This document shows, piece by piece, positions 16,655 to 23,607 of a stretch of 64,000 nt of DNA. Each line of letters begins with the position of its first letter. Within the stretch, counting starts at the first letter, position 1. Origin of the DNA: CALFMR01 sp035550595 (GTDB taxonomy: Bacteria > Acidobacteriota > Vicinamibacteria > Vicinamibacterales > SCN-69-37). Under the pieces are notes generated by a model that saw only the letters and a list, made by a program, of their open reading frames with translations, had not been told where the DNA came from and did not search any database. Both the position numbers and the translations under genes were made by a program. The stretch covers positions 1 through 64,000 of the forward strand of contig DASZOV010000140.1 of NCBI GenBank assembly GCA_035550595.1, written 5' to 3'.

Positions 16655-18058
16655 TCAGAGCACGTCGATCCGCTCGCCCGTCGCCACGATGGGCTCGATG
16701 AACTGACGGTAGGCGTCCACGTACCCCTGCTCCATCAATTCGCGCGTCGTCCAGCGGCGATCGGACGTCTCGTCGTACGCGCCGGCGAAGTCGAACGGGC
16801 CTACCGGATTGTGTGTGGGACGCACGACGAACACGCCCGAGAATCGGCTGCGCGCGGCGATCCACGCGTCATGGATCGCCGAGGTTTCGACCGAACGCAC
16901 GGTTTCACCGGTACGGCCACGTGGATCGACCGGCGTCGGCCGCATGCCGTGGGGACCGGCGGGCGCCGGCGCGGGCGTCACGAGGATGACTTGTTCGACG
17001 CCAACGGCAGCGAGCTCCTCGACGAGACGACACGCGAGCTCCGGTCGATCGCACAGCCGATGCCGCTCGCCGCGCCAGTAACTCTCGCGCGGGAATTCGG
17101 TCGTCGCCGGCGCGACGGCGACCGGCAAGGCGAGCGATCCGTGCACGAAGTCCACGACCAGGCCGCGCTGCGGGCCGGTGAAATCGACAATCTCCGCCTC
17201 GCGCGGTCCGGCACCCGCTCGCGCCGACTCGAATGCGGCGCGCGCTTGCGCGGCGAGCACGGCGCCCACGAGATCGCGTCGTCCGTCGATGTCGTGTACG
17301 GCGACCAGCACTTCGTAGAAGCCCGGCTGTCCGAAGTTGTCGGCCAGCACGTCGACGAAGCGGCGGCCGACCTCGTCGGTCGCGGCGCGCGGCGCACCGG
17401 CCGCCCCGCGCACGAGACTCCAGAGCGTGTCGACGAGCGTTGACGCCGGTTCGCCGGCATCGATGGGCGCACCGAGGAGCCGCCACCAGAACGCGCCGGT
17501 GACGCGACGTCGCGTGCGCTCACGCCGCGCGGCTTCGACGGCGGCGGCGATGAGCACGCCCACGATGACGAGGAGCGTGAGCACGAGGAGCCGCGGCAGG
17601 ATCGTCGGCAGGATGGGTGGATTGAACAGGCCCTCGACGAACCGGCGATACACACCAACGGTCGCGGCAGACACGGACGTCAGTCCCACGAGCGCGGAAA
17701 TGACGCTGACCGCATAGACGCCCGCGGCGGCGATGAGCACGACGAGCGGCAGCAGGAGCACGGCCGCCATCGCGATGAGACCGGCCGCGGCCCATCGCAG
17801 CGACGGCCGCCAGCGATACGCGCCCGAGAGACGCGGATTGGTCCACGGCCCGTCGGCCGCCCACAGACGCGGCCCGCCGTCGACCGCGGCGCAGAGCGCG
17901 TTGACGACACCCGCGCCATGCGCGGCGAGGACGTCAATCTTGATGCCGGATTCGACGATGGCGCGAAGCACGCCGGCCTGGTACGCGCCGGCGGTGCCCG
18001 CACCGCACAGGATCAGTCCCGTTCGCAGTCTGGGCGAGTACGAGGAATGGTCAGCCAC
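16655..18058 (-). CDS. Membrane patatin-like protein lacking the catalytic serine
   Basis: The 467-residue product begins with the patatin oxyanion region LCGAGTAGAYQAGVLRAI (18-33). The nucleophile elbow, normally G-x-S-x-G, reads AHGAG at 46-50, so the serine is replaced by glycine. The usual DGG/DGA aspartate motif appears degraded to CDRP. About 85-125 and 155-177 are strongly hydrophobic and predict membrane helices inserted in the fold. Active patatins are lipid acyl hydrolases; this one is probably inactive or uses other residues (inference). It is eight bases downstream of greA and likely co-transcribed. Confidence 0.7.
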   Translation of the reverse strand: MADHSSYSPRLRTGLILCGAGTAGAYQAGVLRAIVESGIKIDVLAAHGAGVVNALCAAVDGGPRLWAADGPWTNPRLSGAYRWRPSLRWAAAGLIAMAAVLLLPLVVLIAAAGVYAVSVISALVGLTSVSAATVGVYRRFVEGLFNPPILPTILPRLLVLTLLVIVGVLIAAAVEAARRERTRRRVTGAFWWRLLGAPIDAGEPASTLVDTLWSLVRGAAGAPRAATDEVGRRFVDVLADNFGQPGFYEVLVAVHDIDGRRDLVGAVLAAQARAAFESARAGAGPREAEIVDFTGPQRGLVVDFVHGSLALPVAVAPATTEFPRESYWRGERHRLCDRPELACRLVEELAAVGVEQVILVTPAPAPAGPHGMRPTPVDPRGRTGETVRSVETSAIHDAWIAARSRFSGVFVVRPTHNPVGPFDFAGAYDETSDRRWTTRELMEQGYVDAYRQFIEPIVATGERIDVL

Positions 18059-18067
18059 CGTCGGCCG

Positions 18068-18532
18068 CTACTCGTCATCGTGAATCGTGGTGAGCGTGAC
18101 GATCTCGAACGTGCGCGCGCCGCCGGGCGTCGGCGCCACGACCTCGTCGCCCTCCTCGCGGCCGACGAGCGACCGGCCGATGGGCGAGGCGACCGAGACC
18201 AGACCGCGATCGGGATCGGCGTCCTCGGGCATGACCAGCTCGTAGTGGACCTCCCGCCCGTTCTCGCGCAGCACGAGCCGCGATCCGAACCCGGCGCGGT
18301 CGTGCGGAATCTTCTCCAGGTTCATGAGCTGGATCTGCGACACGCGATGACGCAGCATCGAGACGCGCGCTTCGACGAAGCGCTGACGCTCCTTGGCCGC
18401 CGCGTACTCCGCGTTCTCGCGCAGGTCGCCGAGCTCGCGCGCGCGCTGGATTTCCTTGGGCAGCTCGAGCGTCAATTCGCGCTCGAGCTGCGCGATTTCG
18501 TCCTCGAAGCGTTTGATGAGACGCGCTTTCAT
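18068..18532 (-). CDS. greA: Transcription elongation factor GreA
   Basis: Rescues backtracked RNA polymerase by stimulating transcript cleavage. The 154-residue product has the family length. The coiled-coil tip with its acidic residues is GDLRENAEYAAAKE (about 35-48), and the C-terminal FKBP-like domain carries VSVASPIGRSLVGREEGDEV. The ATG at 18532 (MKARLIKRFEDEI) fits the coiled coil; longer frames upstream are antisense to the divergent methyltransferase gene. Confidence 0.93.
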   Translation of the reverse strand: MKARLIKRFEDEIAQLERELTLELPKEIQRARELGDLRENAEYAAAKERQRFVEARVSMLRHRVSQIQLMNLEKIPHDRAGFGSRLVLRENGREVHYELVMPEDADPDRGLVSVASPIGRSLVGREEGDEVVAPTPGGARTFEIVTLTTIHDDE

Positions 18533-18604
18533 GACTCTGCCAGTGAGGCTAACACAAAGAAACGGAATTTGAAGACGCCGAGCGGCCGCGCCCGCGACGA
18601 ATGT

Positions 18605-18610
18605 TACGAT
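18605..18610 (+). promoter_or_regulatory. Possible leaderless extended -10 of the SpoU methyltransferase gene
   Basis: TACGAT preceded by TG at 18602-18603 (extended -10 form), five bases before the ATG at 18616. An alternative ATG at 18601 would precede it. Confidence 0.35.
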
Positions 18611-18615
18611 TTTCC

Positions 18616-19395
18616 ATGCTTCGGCTGACGAGCCGCCGCCATCCGTTCGTCGCCGCGTGCCGCGCGCTCGCCGCCGGACGCGGTGAACCGGGCCGCGTGC
18701 TGCTCGACGGCGCACAGCTCGTCGCCGATACGCTCGACGCCGGCGTCGTCCTCGACACGCTCGTCACCGACGGACGACACCCCGATCTCGCCGCGCGCGC
18801 CGAAGCCGCGGGCGTTGTCGTCTTCGATGCGCCGCGCGCCGTGCTCGACGCGGTCAGTCCCGCGCGCACGCCGGGCGGCGCGGTCGCCATCGCACGCTGG
18901 ACGCCCACGCCGCTCGACCGCCTGCCTGTCTCGTCGGACGCCGACGTCGTCGCATTGGCCGGCGTCCAGGACCCGGGCAACGTCGGCAGCGTCATGCGCA
19001 GCGCCGACGCGTTCGGCGCCGCGGCGGTCCTTGCGCTCGACGGCTCGGCCGATCCGGGCAACTGGAAAGCGCTGCGCGGCGCGATGGGCAGCACGTTCCG
19101 CGTGCCGGTCGCGCGGGTGGCCGACGAGGACGCCCTGGCCTGGGCGCGGCGGACGGGACGTCGCGTCGCTGCCGCCGTCCCGCGCGGCGGCGTCACGCCG
19201 GACGACGCGGCACTCGACGGGCCACTGGTGTTCCTGCTCGGTCGCGAGGGCGCAGGACTGGACGAGGCACTCGCTCGCCGCACGGACATCCACGTCACCA
19301 TTCCGATGCGCACCGGTATCGACTCGCTGAACGTCGGCGTCACGGCCGCCATCCTTCTGTGGGCACGCGCACACGCCCGCGTGACCGTCCGATGA
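18616..19395 (+). CDS. SpoU/TrmH-family RNA 2'-O-methyltransferase
   Basis: AdoMet-dependent ribose methyltransferase acting on tRNA or rRNA. The 259-residue product shows an N-terminal substrate-binding domain (1-95) and the knotted SPOUT domain with motif 1 VQDPGNVGSVMRSADAFGA, motif 2 FLLGREGAGL and motif 3 IPMRTGIDSLNVGVTAAIL. The target nucleotide cannot be told. The ATG at 18616 starts MLRLTSRRHP, the usual start of this family. The stop overlaps the rarA start as ATGA. Confidence 0.88.
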   Translation: MLRLTSRRHPFVAACRALAAGRGEPGRVLLDGAQLVADTLDAGVVLDTLVTDGRHPDLAARAEAAGVVVFDAPRAVLDAVSPARTPGGAVAIARWTPTPLDRLPVSSDADVVALAGVQDPGNVGSVMRSADAFGAAAVLALDGSADPGNWKALRGAMGSTFRVPVARVADEDALAWARRTGRRVAAAVPRGGVTPDDAALDGPLVFLLGREGAGLDEALARRTDIHVTIPMRTGIDSLNVGVTAAILLWARAHARVTVR

Positions 19396-20732
19396 GCGGC
19401 GATCTCTTCGGCGACGCGCCAGTCACCGGATCCGCGCCCGGCACGCCGCTCGCCGAGCGCATGCGGCCGCGCACGCTCGACGAGGTCGTCGGCCAGCCGC
19501 ATCTCGTCGGTCCCGGCAAGCCGCTGCGCCAGGCGCTCGAACGCGGGCTGCTCCACTCGCTCATCCTGTGGGGCCCGCCCGGCACCGGCAAGACGACGCT
19601 CGCGCGGCTGCTCGCCTCGGTCGCGGGCGCCGAGTTCGTCGCCTTCAGCGCGGTGACGTCGGGGATCAAAGAGATCAAGGAGACGATCGCGGCCGCCGAC
19701 GTGCGCCGTCGTCATCAAGGCCGACGCACGCTGCTCTTCGTCGACGAGATCCATCGGTTCAACAAAGCACAGCAGGACGCGTTCCTTCCGCACATGGAGG
19801 CCGGAACGATCGTCCTCGTCGGCGCGACGACCGAGAATCCATCGTTCGAAGTGAACTCCGCGCTGCTCTCGCGCGCGAAGGTCTACGTGCTCGAGCCGCT
19901 CACGACCGACGACCTCGTCGCGATCCTTCGCCGGACGCTCACCGATCGCGACCGCGGCCTCGGCGCGCTGGAGGTCGACGCCGACGACGAGGCGCTCGCG
20001 GCAATCGCGATCTATGCGAGCGGCGACGCGCGCGTCGCACTCAACCTGCTCGAGCAGGCGGCCGGCGCGCTCACCGTGGACGCCGACGGACGCCGGCGCC
20101 TCGATCTCGCGGCGCTCACCGGCCTCATCGAGCGCCGTGCGCTGCTCTACGACAAGAGCGGCGAAGAACACTTCAACCTGATCTCCGCGCTGCACAAATC
20201 GCTGCGCAATAGCGACGCCGACGCGGGCGTGTACTGGCTCGCGCGCATGCTCGAGGCGGGCGAGGATCCGCTGTACGTCGCGCGCCGTCTCGTGCGGTTC
20301 GCGTCCGAGGACGTGGGCAACGCCGATCCGCGCGCGCTCGAGGTCGCGCTCGCCGCCAAGGAGGCCGTCCACTTCCTCGGCATGCCGGAAGCCAACACCG
20401 CGCTCGCGCAATGCGCGATCTATCTCGCGGCCGCGCCCAAGAGCAACGCGGTCTACCGCGCGTACCAGGCCGCGTCCGACGATGCGCACCACGACGTGGC
20501 GTCGCCGGTGCCGCTGCACCTGCGCAACGCGCCGACCAAGCTCATGAAGGGCCTCGGCTACGGCAAGGACTACAAATACGCGCACAACGAAGCCGAAGGT
20601 GTGGCCGAGATGAGCGCGCTGCCGCCGCACCTCGAAGGCCGGCGCTACTACCAGCCGACCGATCGCGGCATCGAGGCGCGCATCAAGGACGCGCTCGATC
20701 GCGCGAGGAAAATCAGAACGGGAAGAGACTGA
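19392..20732 (+). CDS. rarA: Replication-associated recombination ATPase RarA (MgsA)
   Basis: Clamp-loader-like AAA+ ATPase acting at stalled replication forks. The 446-residue product has Walker A GPPGTGKTT (about 57), Walker B LLFVDEIHRFNKAQQD (about 115), sensor 1 GATTENPSFEVN (about 145), and the C-terminal tetramerisation domain ending in RRYYQPTDRGIEARI. The start is set by the ATGA overlap with the methyltransferase gene. It converges on mutL with a hairpin between them. Confidence 0.95.
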   Translation: MSGDLFGDAPVTGSAPGTPLAERMRPRTLDEVVGQPHLVGPGKPLRQALERGLLHSLILWGPPGTGKTTLARLLASVAGAEFVAFSAVTSGIKEIKETIAAADVRRRHQGRRTLLFVDEIHRFNKAQQDAFLPHMEAGTIVLVGATTENPSFEVNSALLSRAKVYVLEPLTTDDLVAILRRTLTDRDRGLGALEVDADDEALAAIAIYASGDARVALNLLEQAAGALTVDADGRRRLDLAALTGLIERRALLYDKSGEEHFNLISALHKSLRNSDADAGVYWLARMLEAGEDPLYVARRLVRFASEDVGNADPRALEVALAAKEAVHFLGMPEANTALAQCAIYLAAAPKSNAVYRAYQAASDDAHHDVASPVPLHLRNAPTKLMKGLGYGKDYKYAHNEAEGVAEMSALPPHLEGRRYYQPTDRGIEARIKDALDRARKIRTGRD

Positions 20733-20747
20733 TTCACGAACGTCCGT

Positions 20748-20777
20748 GGAGCTCCGAGCCTTCAGGCTCGGGGGGCT
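20748..20777. terminator. Hairpin between convergent rarA and mutL (module E)
   Basis: CCGAGCC (20754-20760), loop TTCA, GGCTCGG (20765-20771), extended by AGCT/GGGGCT. It lies between the two convergent stop codons and overlaps the mutL stop. No T-run follows on either strand, so intrinsic termination is uncertain. The same loop and inner stem recur at 49161-49195. Confidence 0.5.
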
Positions 20778-22578
20778 AGATTCTCTCGAAGTTCTTTTCG
20801 ATCTCGCGGCGCGTGAGGCGCAGGACGACGGGGCGGCCGTGGGGGCAGACCGACGAGTGCGCGGTGCGCGCGAGCTCGTCGAGCAGATACTGCATCTTCT
20901 CGCGCGTCAGCGGATCGTTCGCCTTCACCGCGGCGTGACACGCCATGGTCGCGGCCATGCGCCGCAACGCGTCGTAGACGCTCGCGCCGGGCGTCAGGCC
21001 CTCGAGATCGGAGGCCACGGCGCGCAGCGCCTCTTCCGCGCGATTCCAGTCGAGGAGTGCGGGCACCGCGACCACGCGCAGGCTGCTGCCGCCGAAGTCC
21101 TCGATTTCGAAGCCGAGACGGCCGAGCGCGGCGTGGTGCACGAGCAGCGTCTGGTGCTCGCCCGGCGTGAGGTCGAGCACGATCGTCGTCAGCAGGCGCT
21201 GCGACTCGAGCGTGCGGCTCGTGAGCCGCTCCGAGATCTGCTCGAAGAGAATCCGCTCGTGCGCGACGTGCTGGTCCACGATCGCGATGCCCTCGTCATC
21301 GACCGCGATGATGAACGTGTGGCGGAATTGGCCGAGCGGCGTCATGCGGTGCAGCAAGTCGGTGACGACGGCCTGGCCAGCCGTGGTCGTCGCGCTCGAT
21401 GGTGCCAGACCGCCGGCGTCAGTCGCAGCGGGCGCAGGCCCGTCGGGCCGACCACCTGCGACGGAAGGCCACGTGCTTCCCGCGGCGAGACCCGTCGGGC
21501 GCACCGGTATCGACGGCCACGCCACGCCGAGCGGCAGGCCGGCCGCCTGCGGCAGATCCGTGCTGGTAGCGGGCGCGAGCACGATCTCGGGCGCCGCCGT
21601 GTGGCCGAGCGCATCGATGACCGCGCGGCGCAGGATCTCGTGGACCAGGCCCTGATCGAGGAATCGCACTTCCGCCTTGGTCGGATGAACGTTCACGTCC
21701 ACGCGATCGGCCGGCAGCTCGATGAAGAGGTGCACCTCGGGGCTGCGTTCCTTGATCGTCGCGACGCTGTAGGCCTGCTGGATCGCGTGCGTGATCGTGC
21801 GATCGCGCACCATGCGGCGGTTGACGAACACGTGCTGCGGTCCGCGCACGGGCCCCTGCTCGCCGAGCGCCGCGACGAAGCCGCGCACGGTCACGCCCGC
21901 GGCGTCCTTGGCGACAGGGACGAGATCCGCGCGGTCGCCGTAGATCTGGTAGAAGCGCTCCTCCATCGATCGCGCCGGCGGCGCCTCGAGCAACCGGCGG
22001 TCGCCGCTCTCGAGCCGGAAGCCAATTTCCGGATAGCCGAGCGCGATCTGCGTGACGAGGCGCGACACCTGCGCCGCTTCGGCCGTGTCCGCCTTGAGGA
22101 ATTTCCGCCGCGCCGGCAGATTGAAGAAGATCTCGCCGACCTCGACGAGCGTACCTTCCGGCGCACCGCACGCCCGGACGTCCAGCGTGCGTCCACCCTC
22201 GACGCGCACCTCCGTGCCGGCGAGCGTTCCACGCGCGCGCGTCCGCAGGCGGAAACGCGAGACCGACGCAATCGACGGCAGCGCCTCGCCGCGGAAGCCG
22301 AGCGTGTGGATGGCCGCGAGATCGGCGGCCGTCGCGATCTTGCTCGTCGCGTGCCGCTCGATCGCCAGCTCCGCGTCCTCGGCCGACATCCCCTCGCCGT
22401 CGTCTTCGACGAGCACGAGCTTCTTGCCGCCGAACTCGATGGCGACACGAATGCGCCGCGCGCCGGCGTCGATGGCGTTCTCGACGAGCTCCTTGACGAC
22501 CGAGGCCGGTCGCTCGACGACCTCGCCGGCGGCAATCTGGTTCGCCAGCTCGAGCGGCAGCCGGCGGACGCGCGTCAC
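20776..22578 (-). CDS. mutL: DNA mismatch repair protein MutL
   Basis: Links mismatch recognition to strand excision. The 600-residue product has the GHKL ATPase domain (ELVENAIDAGA about 33, DDGEGM about 60, TLGFRGEALPSI about 95) and a C-terminal dimerisation domain. The latter contains the endonuclease-type metal motif DQHVAHERILFE, with one Ala-to-Val change, and CPHGRP near the end, so it probably nicks DNA itself. The linker (about 330-405) is Pro/Ala-rich. The GTG at 22578 overlaps the corA stop as GTGA, which decides the start over GTG at 22584. Confidence 0.95.
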   Translation of the reverse strand: MTRVRRLPLELANQIAAGEVVERPASVVKELVENAIDAGARRIRVAIEFGGKKLVLVEDDGEGMSAEDAELAIERHATSKIATAADLAAIHTLGFRGEALPSIASVSRFRLRTRARGTLAGTEVRVEGGRTLDVRACGAPEGTLVEVGEIFFNLPARRKFLKADTAEAAQVSRLVTQIALGYPEIGFRLESGDRRLLEAPPARSMEERFYQIYGDRADLVPVAKDAAGVTVRGFVAALGEQGPVRGPQHVFVNRRMVRDRTITHAIQQAYSVATIKERSPEVHLFIELPADRVDVNVHPTKAEVRFLDQGLVHEILRRAVIDALGHTAAPEIVLAPATSTDLPQAAGLPLGVAWPSIPVRPTGLAAGSTWPSVAGGRPDGPAPAATDAGGLAPSSATTTAGQAVVTDLLHRMTPLGQFRHTFIIAVDDEGIAIVDQHVAHERILFEQISERLTSRTLESQRLLTTIVLDLTPGEHQTLLVHHAALGRLGFEIEDFGGSSLRVVAVPALLDWNRAEEALRAVASDLEGLTPGASVYDALRRMAATMACHAAVKANDPLTREKMQYLLDELARTAHSSVCPHGRPVVLRLTRREIEKNFERI

Positions 22579-23540
22579 AGCCACTCCATCCACCGGAACC
22601 ACCACATCATGGCCGCCGTCATCACCGTCATGAAGGCGAGAATCCACCAGAACTGCCCCGCGTCGCCGCCCGGCCAGTGCGGCAGCGCCACGTTCATCCC
22701 GTAGGCGCCGGTGACGACGGTGAGCGGCATGAAGATCGTGGCGATGAGCGTGAGGACCTTCATCACCTGGTTCATGCGATTCGACTGCGTCGAGAGATAG
22801 GCGTCGAGCAGGCCGGTCAGCCGATCCTGGAAGAACATCGCTTCATCGGCGATGCGCACGAGATGGTCATAGACGTCGCGAAAGCGATACGCCATGTCGT
22901 CCGGAATCTCGGGGAACTCGCGGCGGGCCAGCCGGCCGATGACGTCGCGCTGCGGCCCGGCGACGCGCCGGAGCGACGCGACGTCGCTCTTCAGTCGCAG
23001 CACGTCGTGCAGCGGATTGCCGCGCGCGCGGCTGAAGATGGCGGTCTCCACGCGCTCGACGCGTTGCTCGAGCACGTCGAGACACGGCAGGTAGCGATCG
23101 ACCATGTGGTCCGCGATGCGGTGCAGCAGCGCGGCGGGCCCTTCGGCCATCACGGTGTGGTGCTTCGTGCACAGCTCCTGCTCGGCCGCGATCGACGGCG
23201 ACTCGGTGGTGTGAACCGTGACGAGGTAGTTGCGGCCGAGGAAGAAGTCGACGTCGCGCGTCTCGAAGCCCGCGTGATGCTCGCGCGCGCCGACGCCGTG
23301 GAGAATCAGATAGAGGAAGTGATCGTAGCGCTCGACCTTGGGATGGTGGCGCTCGGCCAACGCATCTTCCACCGCGAGCTCGTGGAAGTGGAACACGTCC
23401 TCGAGCAGGGGGCGGTCGGCGTCGGTCGGATGGTCCAGGTTGACCCAGACGACCTCGGGCGCATGGGGCGCCAGCCATGCGGGATCGACGGCGTCGACCT
23501 GCCGCGTGGTCCCGTCGCGATGGACGAAGATCGTTCGCAT
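22575..23540 (-). CDS. corA: CorA-family magnesium/divalent metal transporter
   Basis: Pentameric inner-membrane channel for Mg2+ (or Co2+/Ni2+). The 321-residue product has the long cytoplasmic alpha/beta funnel, a helix leading into TM1 (TLIATIFMPLTVVTGAYGMN) with the defining YGMN loop, and TM2 ending in a tryptophan-rich tail. GAAGGG precedes the ATG at 23540. It overlaps mutL by four bases, an unrelated partner, so the pairing is probably just compact packing. Confidence 0.93.
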   Translation of the reverse strand: MRTIFVHRDGTTRQVDAVDPAWLAPHAPEVVWVNLDHPTDADRPLLEDVFHFHELAVEDALAERHHPKVERYDHFLYLILHGVGAREHHAGFETRDVDFFLGRNYLVTVHTTESPSIAAEQELCTKHHTVMAEGPAALLHRIADHMVDRYLPCLDVLEQRVERVETAIFSRARGNPLHDVLRLKSDVASLRRVAGPQRDVIGRLARREFPEIPDDMAYRFRDVYDHLVRIADEAMFFQDRLTGLLDAYLSTQSNRMNQVMKVLTLIATIFMPLTVVTGAYGMNVALPHWPGGDAGQFWWILAFMTVMTAAMMWWFRWMEWL

Positions 23541-23607
23541 GCGCGGCCCTTCATCGGACGCCGCGCGCGCCGCCGGTCGTGACCGGCGGCGCGCGATGGT
23601 CCGTTCG

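Noticed and set aside
20746..22704. A 652-codon open frame on the plus strand
   Set aside because: Antisense to mutL, whose ATPase and endonuclease motifs are unmistakable.
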